This document shows, in pieces, positions 1-8,008 of a stretch of 64,000 nucleotides of DNA. Numbering within the stretch: the first letter of the stretch is position 1; each line of letters opens with the position of its first letter. The notes below the pieces were generated by a model that had not been told where the DNA came from, did no database searches, and was given only the letters and a program-made list of their open reading frames with translations. This stretch comes from Paenibacillus dendrobii (lineage in GTDB: Bacteria > Bacillota > Bacilli > Paenibacillales > Paenibacillaceae). Where the stretch lies: contig NZ_WUBI01000001.1 in the NCBI RefSeq assembly GCF_009807035.1, forward strand, positions 62,001 to 126,000, written 5' to 3'. The translations under genes were made by a program, and so were the position numbers.

Positions 1-183
1 GTACTCGTTTCCTACTACCATGATCTTGTTGCAGCGGCTCAATTGAGACAACAAGATGAGCTGAAGGAACAGCTGATAGAAGCCATGGAAGCAGCGGCTT
101 CGTCTCTGGATTCCGGGGAGCAGCCGGAAATTTGGGATCAGTTGGCGGAACAGCTTCTGCAAACGGAGCAGTCACTGGCTTAA
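1..183 (+). CDS. C-terminal fragment of an unidentified protein
   Basis: An open frame enters from the left edge and ends at TAA 181-183, giving the last 60 residues of a protein. The tail is rich in Glu, Gln, Ala and Leu (LKEQLIEAMEAA, QLAEQLLQTEQSLA) and looks alpha-helical, possibly coiled coil. A strong terminator follows within 30 bases, which supports a real gene end. I do not recognise the family from this fragment. The frame and stop are seen; function cannot be assigned. Confidence 0.6.
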   Translation, partial: VLVSYYHDLVAAAQLRQQDELKEQLIEAMEAAASSLDSGEQPEIWDQLAEQLLQTEQSLA

Positions 184-208
184 TTGGGGTTGGTTAGGGT
201 ATGAATGA

Positions 209-239
209 GGAGCGTCTGGATGACGCTCCTTTTTATTTT
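209..239 (+). terminator. Rho-independent terminator after the left-edge gene
   Basis: GGAGCGTC (209-216) pairs perfectly with GACGCTCC (222-229) around a 5-base loop and is followed by TTTTTATTTT. It ends the transcript of the partial gene at 1-183. Confidence 0.85.
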
Positions 240-620
240 GGCTAAACGGACATTCAGGTCGATATGAGATTGAACTGATTCGAGTGAATAACCATTATAT
301 TCCTGATTGAGTTGACATAATTTTAATCGTTTTCGGTAAGCCGTGCGTCTCATCGGGGTCTTTGAAACATGAATTGGAAGGAGTTTGACAGATGGAATGT
401 TTTTTTTGTCGGGTTGGGCAGAGATATCGAGGATTTCCTATGATTTGATAAGTAATTTATGATTATGCAAACGTAATGACCATTGATTGCCAAAGCCGCG
501 AAAATATGCCCGGTTATCCTCTTTGCCGCCTTTGAAAGACGATGTTAAACTTCATAAATATTCAACATCACTTTCCGTTTGAAGTGATAAAGTTTTGAGA
601 TGACTCGAAGGAGGAGAACC
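240..620. other. Intergenic region upstream of the ABC exporter
   Basis: About 380 bases without a convincing gene. It is AT-rich and should hold the promoter of the exporter operon. TTGACA at 312-317 is a good -35 hexamer but has only GGTAAG at 17-base spacing, so I do not assign it. GATGTT (541-546) and AACATC (574-579) form a short inverted repeat just before the operon. Nothing else stands out. Confidence 0.4.
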
Positions 621-2393
621 ATGAATGTTCTCAGGCAAATGCAGAGCTTTTTTTGGGAGAAACGGAGTTTTCTTTATCTATCTATACTCTGCCTCGCCAT
701 AGCTACTGCCTTGGGGCTAGTGACCCCAAACCTGCTGCGCAAGCTGATTGATGATGCAATCTTGCCGCGGCAATTTGACAAAGTTCCCATGCTGGCACTC
801 ACCGTTATCGGTGTTGTCATCGTGAAAGCGCTAATGCAGTTTTTAAGCGGTCTTCTAGGCGGAAGAATGGGGAACTATCTGGCATACCGTTTACGCAACG
901 GTTGCTACGAGAAACTGCAAGTCTTGTCTTTCCGGTATTACGACACGGCCAGAACCGGGGATTTGATGTCCCGACTGACCGGGGATCTCGAAGCGATCCG
1001 CCAATTTATCGCTTTCGGCATTCCACAAATACTCAATACGATTCTGATGGTGGTTTTTGGAGCCATCGTGATGCTGTCGATCAGTTGGCAGCTTACGCTC
1101 CTCACAATGATCAGCATTCCGTTTCTCGTCATTGTCGCATTGAAGTTCGAGAATCGCATCCATCCTGCTTTTCAGGAAATGCGGCTGGCACTCAGCGCAT
1201 TGACCACATCGGTTCAGGAGAATATTACGGGAGTAAGAACAGTCAAATCCTTTGCGCGTGAGCCTCATGAGGTCGATAAATTCTCACTGCGCAACGAGCG
1301 TTACAAGAGCAATCAAATTTTTGCTTCGGGATTGTGGAGCCGTTACTTTCCTCTGATGGAGCTGTTGGCGTCTATCTGTGTCGTCATTCTGCTCGGCGTC
1401 GGGGGAACTCTCGTCATTCATAAATCATTGTCACTGGGTGAGCTTGTCGCTTTCTTCAGCTTAATCTGGTACATTATCGGTCCGATGTGGAACATCGGAT
1501 ATCTGATCAACAACTATACACAATCGGAAGCTTCGGGCGAACGTGTCATGGAACTCTTGAATCAGCCGATCGACGTAAAAGATAAGGATAATGCAATCCA
1601 GCTTCGTGCAGAGGACGTCAAGGGACATGTGACATTCAATCATGTAACCTTTGCTTACGGGAACAAGCTGGCTGCAATCCAGGACATTCATTTGGATGCG
1701 CCTCCAGGAACGGTCATCGGCTTACTTGGCGGTACCGGTTCCGGTAAGTCCACCATTATTCAACTTCTGATGCATGCTTACAATGTGAACGGCGGAAGCA
1801 TCAAGCTGGACGGCGTGAATATCAATGATATTCAGGTTCAGAGCCTTCGGAGCCAGATTTCATCCGTATTTCAGGAGACTTTCCTGTTCTCCTCCAGTAT
1901 CCGCAACAATATCGCTTACGGCCTCAAGGACGTTTCGATGGAGGAAATTATACGTGCCGCGAAGCTGGCTAAGGCGCATGATTTTATCATGGAAATGGCT
2001 GACGGATACGATACGGTTGTCGGCGAAAGGGGAATGGGCTTGTCCGGTGGCCAGAAACAACGGATTGCCATCGCACGCGCTCTGCTGAAGAATCCGAAGA
2101 TCCTTATCCTGGATGATGCAACAAGCGCGGTTGATATGGAGACCGAGCATGAAATCCAATCCGGATTCCAGGAGGTTATGCGGGGGCGTACCACGTTTAT
2201 CATTGCGCACCGCATCTCGTCTTTACGGCATGCTGACGAGATTCTCGTTTTGAATGAAGGTAAGGTTGTACAGCGCGGGAAGCATGATCAGTTGATACAT
2301 GAGCCTGGTCCTTATCAGGATGTATACCATATACAATATGCAGACCACATTGCCCGGATGAATGGTAATGCAGGAGAGCAGGTGAGCTCATGA
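621..2393 (+). CDS. Heterodimeric ABC exporter half-transporter, degenerate-site subunit
   Basis: A 590-residue half-transporter with an N-terminal six-helix membrane domain and a C-terminal ATPase domain, of the bacterial multidrug or lipid exporter type (BmrC/YknU-like). Walker A (GGTGSGKST) starts at residue 370. The ABC signature is canonical LSGGQ. Walker B reads ILILDD with Asp at residue 499 where the catalytic Glu belongs. In known heterodimers such as BmrCD one subunit carries exactly this substitution and binds ATP without hydrolysing it well. An ATG at 600 is also in frame, but AAGGAGG (608-614) lies seven bases before the ATG at 621, so I take 621. The gene overlaps its partner by ATGA, indicating coupled translation. 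The substrate cannot be told from sequence. Confidence 0.9.
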   Translation: MNVLRQMQSFFWEKRSFLYLSILCLAIATALGLVTPNLLRKLIDDAILPRQFDKVPMLALTVIGVVIVKALMQFLSGLLGGRMGNYLAYRLRNGCYEKLQVLSFRYYDTARTGDLMSRLTGDLEAIRQFIAFGIPQILNTILMVVFGAIVMLSISWQLTLLTMISIPFLVIVALKFENRIHPAFQEMRLALSALTTSVQENITGVRTVKSFAREPHEVDKFSLRNERYKSNQIFASGLWSRYFPLMELLASICVVILLGVGGTLVIHKSLSLGELVAFFSLIWYIIGPMWNIGYLINNYTQSEASGERVMELLNQPIDVKDKDNAIQLRAEDVKGHVTFNHVTFAYGNKLAAIQDIHLDAPPGTVIGLLGGTGSGKSTIIQLLMHAYNVNGGSIKLDGVNINDIQVQSLRSQISSVFQETFLFSSSIRNNIAYGLKDVSMEEIIRAAKLAKAHDFIMEMADGYDTVVGERGMGLSGGQKQRIAIARALLKNPKILILDDATSAVDMETEHEIQSGFQEVMRGRTTFIIAHRISSLRHADEILVLNEGKVVQRGKHDQLIHEPGPYQDVYHIQYADHIARMNGNAGEQVSS

Positions 2394-4258
2394 GCACGGT
2401 CACGAATACCGAGAAACGCCCTCAAAACGATGGGGGGAAATTGAAAGGAAAAGCGCCTGGCAAGACGGGGGAACGCTTTGTCTATCAAGATGATGAAATC
2501 ATCGAGAAACCGTTTAACTGGGCACAGCTGACCAGGCTGTTTGCTTACATGAAGCCTTATGCGAAGCAGCTGCTGCCGCTCGTGATTCTGATGATGGTAC
2601 TTGGCACCATCACGAAGTTGACCGTACCATACCTCACCAGTATGGCGATCGATAAGGCGATTGCTCCCAAAGACGGCGCTTCCAGCATCACCATGTTGTA
2701 CACGATCACGGCGATTGTACTTGTTTTGTACATCATTCAATGGCTGGCGAGTACATACCGGATCAAATTCACGAATATTATCGGACAGCGGGTCATATAT
2801 GATTTGCGGAGTGATTTGTTTAAGCATATTCAGAGGCTGTCCTTTAACTTCTTTGACAAAAGACCGGCAGGTTCTGTCCTGGTCCGTGTCACGAATGATG
2901 TCAACTCGCTGCAGGAGCTGTTTACGAGCGGCGTCGTGAATCTTATGATCGACTGCGTTCAGCTGGTAGGCATCGTCGTGATTCTGCTGACGATCAACTG
3001 GAAACTTGGACTCGCGGTCGTCCTGACAGTACCCGTCATGTTCATTATTTCCACTAAACTGCGTGTTCGCATCCGCCGTGCATGGCAGGATGTCCGGATG
3101 AAAAACTCACGGATCAATTCCCATTTGAATGAGTCCATTCAGGGTATCCGTGTCACTCAAGCTTACACGCAAGAGCAGGAAAACATCCAATTCTTTGACA
3201 AGATGAACATGGAAAGCAAAAAATCCTGGGACCGTGCTTCGATGCTTAACCAGGGCTTTGGACCTCTGATTGAAATTACGGGAGGTTTCGGTACGCTTAT
3301 CCTGTTCTGGTTCGGTGCTTATCTGATTCAGCAGGGTCAACTCAGTATTGGTCTTCTGGTGGCATTCTCCAGTTATGTCGGCAACTTCTGGGAGCCGATC
3401 AACCGACTGGGACAAATGTATAACCAGTTGCTCGTGGCCATGGCTTCCTCTGAACGGATCTTTGAATTTATCGATGAGAAGCCGAGCATTGACGATAAGC
3501 CGAATGCGATGCCTTTGCCGAAGATCAAAGGGGATATTAAGCTCCAGGACGTCGTGTTCGAATACGAGAAGGGACGTCAGGCTCTGAAGGGCATCAACAT
3601 GGATGTGCAGGCAGGACAGACCATTGCTCTCGTCGGGCATACCGGATCCGGGAAAAGTACCATCATCAATCTGCTCAGCCGGTTCTATGATATCTCGAGC
3701 GGTAAGATCACGATCGACGGGCACGATATCCGGGATGTCCAGTTGGAAACGCTGCGCAGCCAGATTGGGATCGTGCTGCAGGATACCTTTATTTTCTCCG
3801 GTACCATCCGCGACAATATCCGCTTTGGACGTCTGGATGCAACGGATGAGGAAATCGAAGCCGTATCGAGGGCGGTTAATGCGCATGAGTTTATCGAGAA
3901 GCTTCCAGGCGGGTATGACACCGAAGTCGAGGAGCGCGGCAATATGCTATCGATGGGTCAGCGACAGCTGCTGTCCTTTGCGCGGGCCCTTCTTGCGGAT
4001 CCAAGAATCCTGATCCTGGATGAGGCAACGGCAAGCATCGACACGGAAACCGAGCTTAAAATCCAGGAGGCCCTCAAGGTGCTCTTGAAAGGACGTACGT
4101 CCTTCATCGTGGCTCACCGTTTGTCGACAATTCGCCATGCGGATAAAATCATCGTATTGGATCACGGTGAAATCAAGGAAGAAGGTAACCATGCGGAGCT
4201 CATGCAGCAGCAGGGTACCTACTTCGGTCTCATCGAAGCCCAGTTCAGATTTATCTAG
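2390..4258 (+). CDS. Heterodimeric ABC exporter half-transporter, catalytic-site subunit
   Basis: A 622-residue partner of the preceding gene, with a roughly 45-residue charged cytoplasmic N-terminal extension before the membrane domain. Walker A is GHTGSGKST and Walker B is ILILDEATASID with the catalytic Glu at residue 545. Its signature is LSMGQ instead of LSGGQ. The two genes therefore complement each other: this Walker A/B with the first subunit's LSGGQ makes the consensus ATP site, and this LSMGQ with the first subunit's Asp makes the degenerate site. Start and stop overlap by four bases (ATGA) with the upstream gene. BmrD, YknV and YfiC of Bacillus are the nearest types I can name; the export substrate is not known. 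Confidence 0.9.
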   Translation: MSTVTNTEKRPQNDGGKLKGKAPGKTGERFVYQDDEIIEKPFNWAQLTRLFAYMKPYAKQLLPLVILMMVLGTITKLTVPYLTSMAIDKAIAPKDGASSITMLYTITAIVLVLYIIQWLASTYRIKFTNIIGQRVIYDLRSDLFKHIQRLSFNFFDKRPAGSVLVRVTNDVNSLQELFTSGVVNLMIDCVQLVGIVVILLTINWKLGLAVVLTVPVMFIISTKLRVRIRRAWQDVRMKNSRINSHLNESIQGIRVTQAYTQEQENIQFFDKMNMESKKSWDRASMLNQGFGPLIEITGGFGTLILFWFGAYLIQQGQLSIGLLVAFSSYVGNFWEPINRLGQMYNQLLVAMASSERIFEFIDEKPSIDDKPNAMPLPKIKGDIKLQDVVFEYEKGRQALKGINMDVQAGQTIALVGHTGSGKSTIINLLSRFYDISSGKITIDGHDIRDVQLETLRSQIGIVLQDTFIFSGTIRDNIRFGRLDATDEEIEAVSRAVNAHEFIEKLPGGYDTEVEERGNMLSMGQRQLLSFARALLADPRILILDEATASIDTETELKIQEALKVLLKGRTSFIVAHRLSTIRHADKIIVLDHGEIKEEGNHAELMQQQGTYFGLIEAQFRFI

Positions 4259-4292
4259 TCTTCACCGTTTTGGAAGATATCACAACAAACTT

Positions 4293-4369
4293 CTGTAAAT
4301 TCAATAAACTTTCGCCGGAATTCGACGGCATAAAGGCCTAAAAATGAGGCGAGTTTGTGAACTTTACAG
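4293..4369. repeat. Long imperfect hairpin element
   Basis: The arm 4293-4316 (starting CTGTAAATTCA, ending TTCGCC) pairs with 4348-4369 (GGCGAGTTTG through CTTTACAG) with only small bulges, enclosing about 30 bases that contain further short palindromes (GGAATTC, AGGCCT). No T-run follows, so it is not a standard terminator, although it sits between the exporter operon and purT. It may be a dispersed palindromic repeat of the genome. Confidence 0.5.
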
Positions 4370-4467
4370 GAAAATGTCGGAGCACTCTTGCATTCTTTCT
4401 TTTAAACCCTGAAAATAGTTAGTGTGGTATACAGATGTGGTATACATTAGTAGGGGGGAATTGGGAA

Positions 4468-5661
4468 GTGGTGTGGGGTGCTCCTTTTTCTGCACATGCC
4501 AAGAAAATGCTGCTGCTCGGCAGCGGCGAATTGGGAAAAGAAGTGGTGCTCGAAGCCCAGCGACTGGGCATAGAGACCATTGCCGTGGATCGTTATGCAA
4601 ATGCGCCTGCGATGCAGGTTGCGCACAGGTCCCATGTGATTGATATGCTCGATGCCGATTCCCTGAAAAGAATCATTCATCAGGAAAAACCGGATGTGAT
4701 TGTGCCGGAAATTGAGGCTATAGCTACACATGCTTTGCTTGAACTTGAAGAAGAAGGCTTTCATGTCGTTCCGACTGCGAGAGCTGCGAGACTTACGATG
4801 GACCGCGAAGGCATACGTCGTCTGGCAGCAGAAAAGCTGGGTCTTCCAACCGCAGGGTACCGGTTTGCTGATACTCTGGAGGAGCTGAAAGAGGCTGTTT
4901 CCATTCTTGGAACGCCATGTGTGATCAAGCCGATCATGAGCTCTTCCGGCAAAGGACAAAGCGTATGCCATACGGAGGATGAAGCGGAAGCCTGCTGGAA
5001 CACCGCGATGGAAGGCGGACGTGCCAAAAACACACGTGTCATCGTGGAATCCTTTGTTACATTCGAAAGTGAAATAACGCTACTTACGGTACGGTCTGTA
5101 AGCGGAACCATTTTTTGTAAACCGATAGGCCATATTCAAAAGGATGGCGACTATGTCGAATCTTGGCAGCCTCATGTGATGAGCGCTGAACAGCTGGAGG
5201 AAGCAGAGTCCATTGCCAAAGCCATTACGGATGAACTCGGGGGATTTGGCATTTTCGGAGTAGAACTGTTTGTTACACAAGAAGGAATCATATTCAGTGA
5301 AGTATCGCCCCGTCCGCATGACACCGGGATGGTCACCATGATCACCCAGGATTTATCGGAATTTGCTCTGCATGTCAGAGCCATTCTGGGACTTCCAATA
5401 TTATCGGTGGAATTGTTGACACCGGGTGCTTCGGCAACATTGAAAGCCAAAAATGCAAGTGCGAATTTTGCTGTTGGTGGTGTGGAGGAAGCGCTCAGTC
5501 TGCCACGGACTCAGGTTCGCGTATTCGGCAAGCCTGAAACGAGGGCCGGCCGAAGAATGGCTGTCGCCTTAAGCGCGGATACGGATCTTCAGAAAGCACG
5601 GAATACGGCTAAACAAGCCGCCAGTCTTTTAAAAGTGGAGGAATATGATCATGAACAGTAA
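4468..5661 (+). CDS. purT: Formate-dependent phosphoribosylglycinamide formyltransferase PurT
   Basis: PurT makes formyl-GAR from GAR, formate and ATP, an alternative to folate-dependent PurN in purine synthesis. The 397-residue product matches the family over its whole length: MLLLGSGELGKEV nucleotide-binding start, AVDRYANAPAMQVAH, VPEIEAIAT, LTMDREGIRRLAAE, SSSGKGQS and the ATP-grasp stretch EVSPRPHDTGMVT. An ATG at 4435 is in frame but has no ribosome site. GTG 4468 is preceded by GGGGGG (4453-4458), and family homology begins only about 15 residues further in, so 4468 is preferred. The gene overlaps the next gene by about 11 bases. The annotation is very secure; only the exact start is open. 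Confidence 0.93.
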   Translation: MVWGAPFSAHAKKMLLLGSGELGKEVVLEAQRLGIETIAVDRYANAPAMQVAHRSHVIDMLDADSLKRIIHQEKPDVIVPEIEAIATHALLELEEEGFHVVPTARAARLTMDREGIRRLAAEKLGLPTAGYRFADTLEELKEAVSILGTPCVIKPIMSSSGKGQSVCHTEDEAEACWNTAMEGGRAKNTRVIVESFVTFESEITLLTVRSVSGTIFCKPIGHIQKDGDYVESWQPHVMSAEQLEEAESIAKAITDELGGFGIFGVELFVTQEGIIFSEVSPRPHDTGMVTMITQDLSEFALHVRAILGLPILSVELLTPGASATLKAKNASANFAVGGVEEALSLPRTQVRVFGKPETRAGRRMAVALSADTDLQKARNTAKQAASLLKVEEYDHEQ

Positions 5662-6112
5662 CATCTTGGCTCCTGCTCTGCAAATTCGTAACTCCGATTG
5701 TAACTGTGATATTGAAGCGGTGACGGCATTGATGAGGGAATTGAATTATCCGACTACGATTAACGTAATGCGTGAGCGTATTCAGGCCTCAGAGAACAAT
5801 CCCAAGCTTTGTACAATGGTTGCTGAACTCGATGGTAAGGTCATAGGCATGATTGCGCTTAATCAGGTGAAATCCTATGCGAGAAGCGAGACGGCTACAC
5901 AAGTTTCAGCTTTGATCGTATCCCAGGAACATCGTGGACAAGGCATCGGCAAAAGACTCATTCGCAATGCTGAAGAATGGAGTAAAAACCAGGGAAGCCA
6001 AATCCTGTTCCTTACTAGCGGCAACCGCGTTGAGCGCGCTCCGGCGCATGCTTTTTACGAACATATCGGTTTTGAGAAAATTGGATATCAATTTGTGAGA
6101 AAACTGAAATAG
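5651..6112 (+). CDS. GNAT-family N-acetyltransferase
   Basis: A 153-residue single-domain GNAT protein. The acetyl-CoA pyrophosphate-binding motif A is clear as EHRGQGIGKRLI, preceded by the usual strand (VSALIVS) and followed by motif B (ILFLTSGNRVERAPAHAFYEHIGFEKIGY). The acceptor substrate cannot be read from sequence. ATG codons at 5645 and 5651 are both in frame; GGAGG at 5637-5641 is only three bases before the first but nine before the second, so 5651 is taken. It is translationally coupled to purT and is followed by a terminator, so the two form one transcript. Confidence 0.85.
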   Translation: MNSNILAPALQIRNSDCNCDIEAVTALMRELNYPTTINVMRERIQASENNPKLCTMVAELDGKVIGMIALNQVKSYARSETATQVSALIVSQEHRGQGIGKRLIRNAEEWSKNQGSQILFLTSGNRVERAPAHAFYEHIGFEKIGYQFVRKLK

Positions 6113-6132
6113 TACACTGTACATGATGATAC

Positions 6133-6163
6133 GCCCGTCCCTGAAACAGGGGCGGGCTTTTTG
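6133..6163 (+). terminator. Rho-independent terminator of the purT unit
   Basis: GCCCGTCCCTG and CAGGGGCGGGC form a long GC-rich stem around AAA, followed by TTTTTG. Confidence 0.9.
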
Positions 6164-6198
6164 TGTTTCCTGGAAAATATGACAGGCGTGGATTTTTA

Positions 6199-6228
6199 TT
6201 TACAATCTCCCGCTGCTTAAGATAGAAT
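6199..6228 (+). promoter_or_regulatory. Candidate sigma-A promoter of the sensor operon
   Basis: TTTACA (6199-6204), an 18-base spacer and TAGAAT (6223-6228). It lies between the purT terminator and the response-regulator gene, with a cre-like box just downstream of the expected start point. Confidence 0.5.
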
Positions 6229-6242
6229 ACGTTGTAAAAAAG

Positions 6243-6256
6243 AGTAAGCGTTTACA
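6243..6256. promoter_or_regulatory. cre-like catabolite repression site
   Basis: AGTAAGCGTTTACA contains the palindrome GTAAGCG/TTTAC around a central CG and fits the TGNAANCGNTNNCA-type cre consensus at all fixed positions except the first. It sits about 15-20 bases after the proposed -10 box, where CcpA would block transcription of the sensor operon. CcpA control is inferred. Confidence 0.5.
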
Positions 6257-6345
6257 GTTATTTCGCACATAGCATGCTTCGCACAGCATGCCTTCGGACA
6301 GACGAAACCTATAGAAAGCAGATACCAGAAGGATGGATGAGAACA

Positions 6346-8004
6346 ATGTACAAGCTCTTATTGGTGGAAGATGAAGAAGACGTAAGGGACGGGCTCATAG
6401 AGGAGATCGATTGGAAAAGCCACGGCTTTCAGGTGGTGGATACAGCCGAGAACGGCAGGGAAGCAGCCGAGCTGTTCGAAAAGTACATACCGGACGTAGT
6501 GGTCACGGATATTCAAATGCCTTTTATGAACGGATTGGAGTTGGCCGGGTGGATCCGGGAGCATTATCCGACGACTAAAATCATTATTTTGACGGGATTC
6601 GACGAATTTGAATATGCACAAAAAGCGATCAAGCTGCAGATTGACGAATATGTGCTTAAACCTTTCTCTTCGCATGAGCTTATCGAGGTCGCGCTCAAGG
6701 TTAAGCGGCAGATGGATGCCGAAGCATCCGAAAAAGAAAATGTTCATGTCCTGATGGAACACTATCGCAAAAGCATTCCTGTGCTCAGGGAGCTTTTTTT
6801 GTCTCAACTGGTATCGCGCCGGATGATGAATGAAGAAATTTATGAGAAAGGCAGCAGCTACGGCGTGGATTTGGAAGGCCAAAGCTTTATGGCATCCGTG
6901 ATGCGAATTGACTATGTTCACAATCATCTCGAAACGCAAGGAATAAAAGGGCCGCAGACGCCTGCCGGATCACTAAAATATTCGGAAGACCGCTATCTTC
7001 AGCTGTTCGCAGTGTTGAATATTGCTGACGAAATTTGCGAAAGGCTGGGAGACTTCAAGGTATTTATCCATTTGGAGGATTGCGTGCTGCTGTCGACTTT
7101 GCCGGAGAGGGATGCGGGAGCGGCAGCGCAGAAAACGTTAACCGTTTTGGAAGAGATCCGGTTGAACGTATTCAAATATTTGAAGCTGACCCTCACCTGC
7201 GGCGCAGGCACGGTATGCATTCACCCCGGAGAGATCCACTTGTCCTACCAGAAAGCGATGCAGGCGCTGGACTATCGGCTTATTCTCGGCAATGACCGTG
7301 TCATCTGGATCGAAGATGTCGAATCGCAGCCTTATGAATCGCTGAGCTTTGATGACCTCAAGGAACAGTCGTTGATCCGCTGCATGAAAGTCGGCACACC
7401 GGAGGAATTGGATGTCATACTCGGGACTTTGCTTAGCGGCATGCATGTCGCGCAGCTGTCCGTGCAGGATTGCCAGGTTTATTTGATGGAGATCCTTGCC
7501 TGCATTATGAAGGTGGCCAAAGAATTCTCCGTGGAGCTGGAAGATTTGTTCGGCGCAGGCGCTTATCCGTTCGCAGAAATTTACAAATACAACAATATGC
7601 AAGAAGTCAGGCAGTGGATGGGCAGCGCATGCGTGAAACTGATGAGTTCCATAGCCCAGGGAAGGCAGACTGGATATAACCAGCTTGTCGAAAATGCCAA
7701 GGAGTATATCCGCCTCAATTATCAGGACAGCGACATCTCGATCAATAAGGTGTGCAAGCATCTGCATATCAGCACGGGATATTTCAGCAGCATTTTCAAG
7801 AAGGAAGTGAAGATGACCTTCGTTAACTACCTCATGCATATTCGCATGGAAGCCGCAAAGGAATCGCTCAGATCGACCGATTTGAAAACGTTTGAGATCG
7901 CTGAAGCCATCGGTTTTTCCGACCCGAACTATTTCAGCTTCTGCTTCCGCAAGAAATTCGGCATTTCGCCGAAGGAATATCGGAACGGCGCCGGAGGTGC
8001 ATAA
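6346..8004 (+). CDS. AraC-type response regulator (YesN family)
   Basis: A 552-residue regulator with an N-terminal receiver domain (KLLLVEDEEDVRDGL; phospho-acceptor Asp55 in VTDIQMP; conserved Lys in YVLKPF), a long middle region and a C-terminal double helix-turn-helix AraC domain (INKVCKHLHISTGYFSSIFKK and AIGFSDPNYFSFCFRKKFGISPKEY). It should activate the sugar genes downstream after phosphorylation by the kinase that follows. ATGs at 6337 and 6346 and an upstream in-frame start at 6274 exist; AAGGATGG about ten bases before 6346 favours that start. It forms an operon with the kinase and lipoprotein genes. The inducer is inferred to be a sugar. Confidence 0.9.
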   Translation: MYKLLLVEDEEDVRDGLIEEIDWKSHGFQVVDTAENGREAAELFEKYIPDVVVTDIQMPFMNGLELAGWIREHYPTTKIIILTGFDEFEYAQKAIKLQIDEYVLKPFSSHELIEVALKVKRQMDAEASEKENVHVLMEHYRKSIPVLRELFLSQLVSRRMMNEEIYEKGSSYGVDLEGQSFMASVMRIDYVHNHLETQGIKGPQTPAGSLKYSEDRYLQLFAVLNIADEICERLGDFKVFIHLEDCVLLSTLPERDAGAAAQKTLTVLEEIRLNVFKYLKLTLTCGAGTVCIHPGEIHLSYQKAMQALDYRLILGNDRVIWIEDVESQPYESLSFDDLKEQSLIRCMKVGTPEELDVILGTLLSGMHVAQLSVQDCQVYLMEILACIMKVAKEFSVELEDLFGAGAYPFAEIYKYNNMQEVRQWMGSACVKLMSSIAQGRQTGYNQLVENAKEYIRLNYQDSDISINKVCKHLHISTGYFSSIFKKEVKMTFVNYLMHIRMEAAKESLRSTDLKTFEIAEAIGFSDPNYFSFCFRKKFGISPKEYRNGAGGA

Positions 8005-8008
8005 ACGA

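Noticed and set aside
4435..4467. ATG 4435 as start of purT
   Set aside because: There is no ribosome site before it, and the added residues are outside family homology; GTG 4468 follows a G-rich site.
7892..8008. Extended start of the histidine kinase inside the response-regulator gene
   Set aside because: The frame is open by chance within the AraC domain codons; GGAGG and family length favour TTG 8009.
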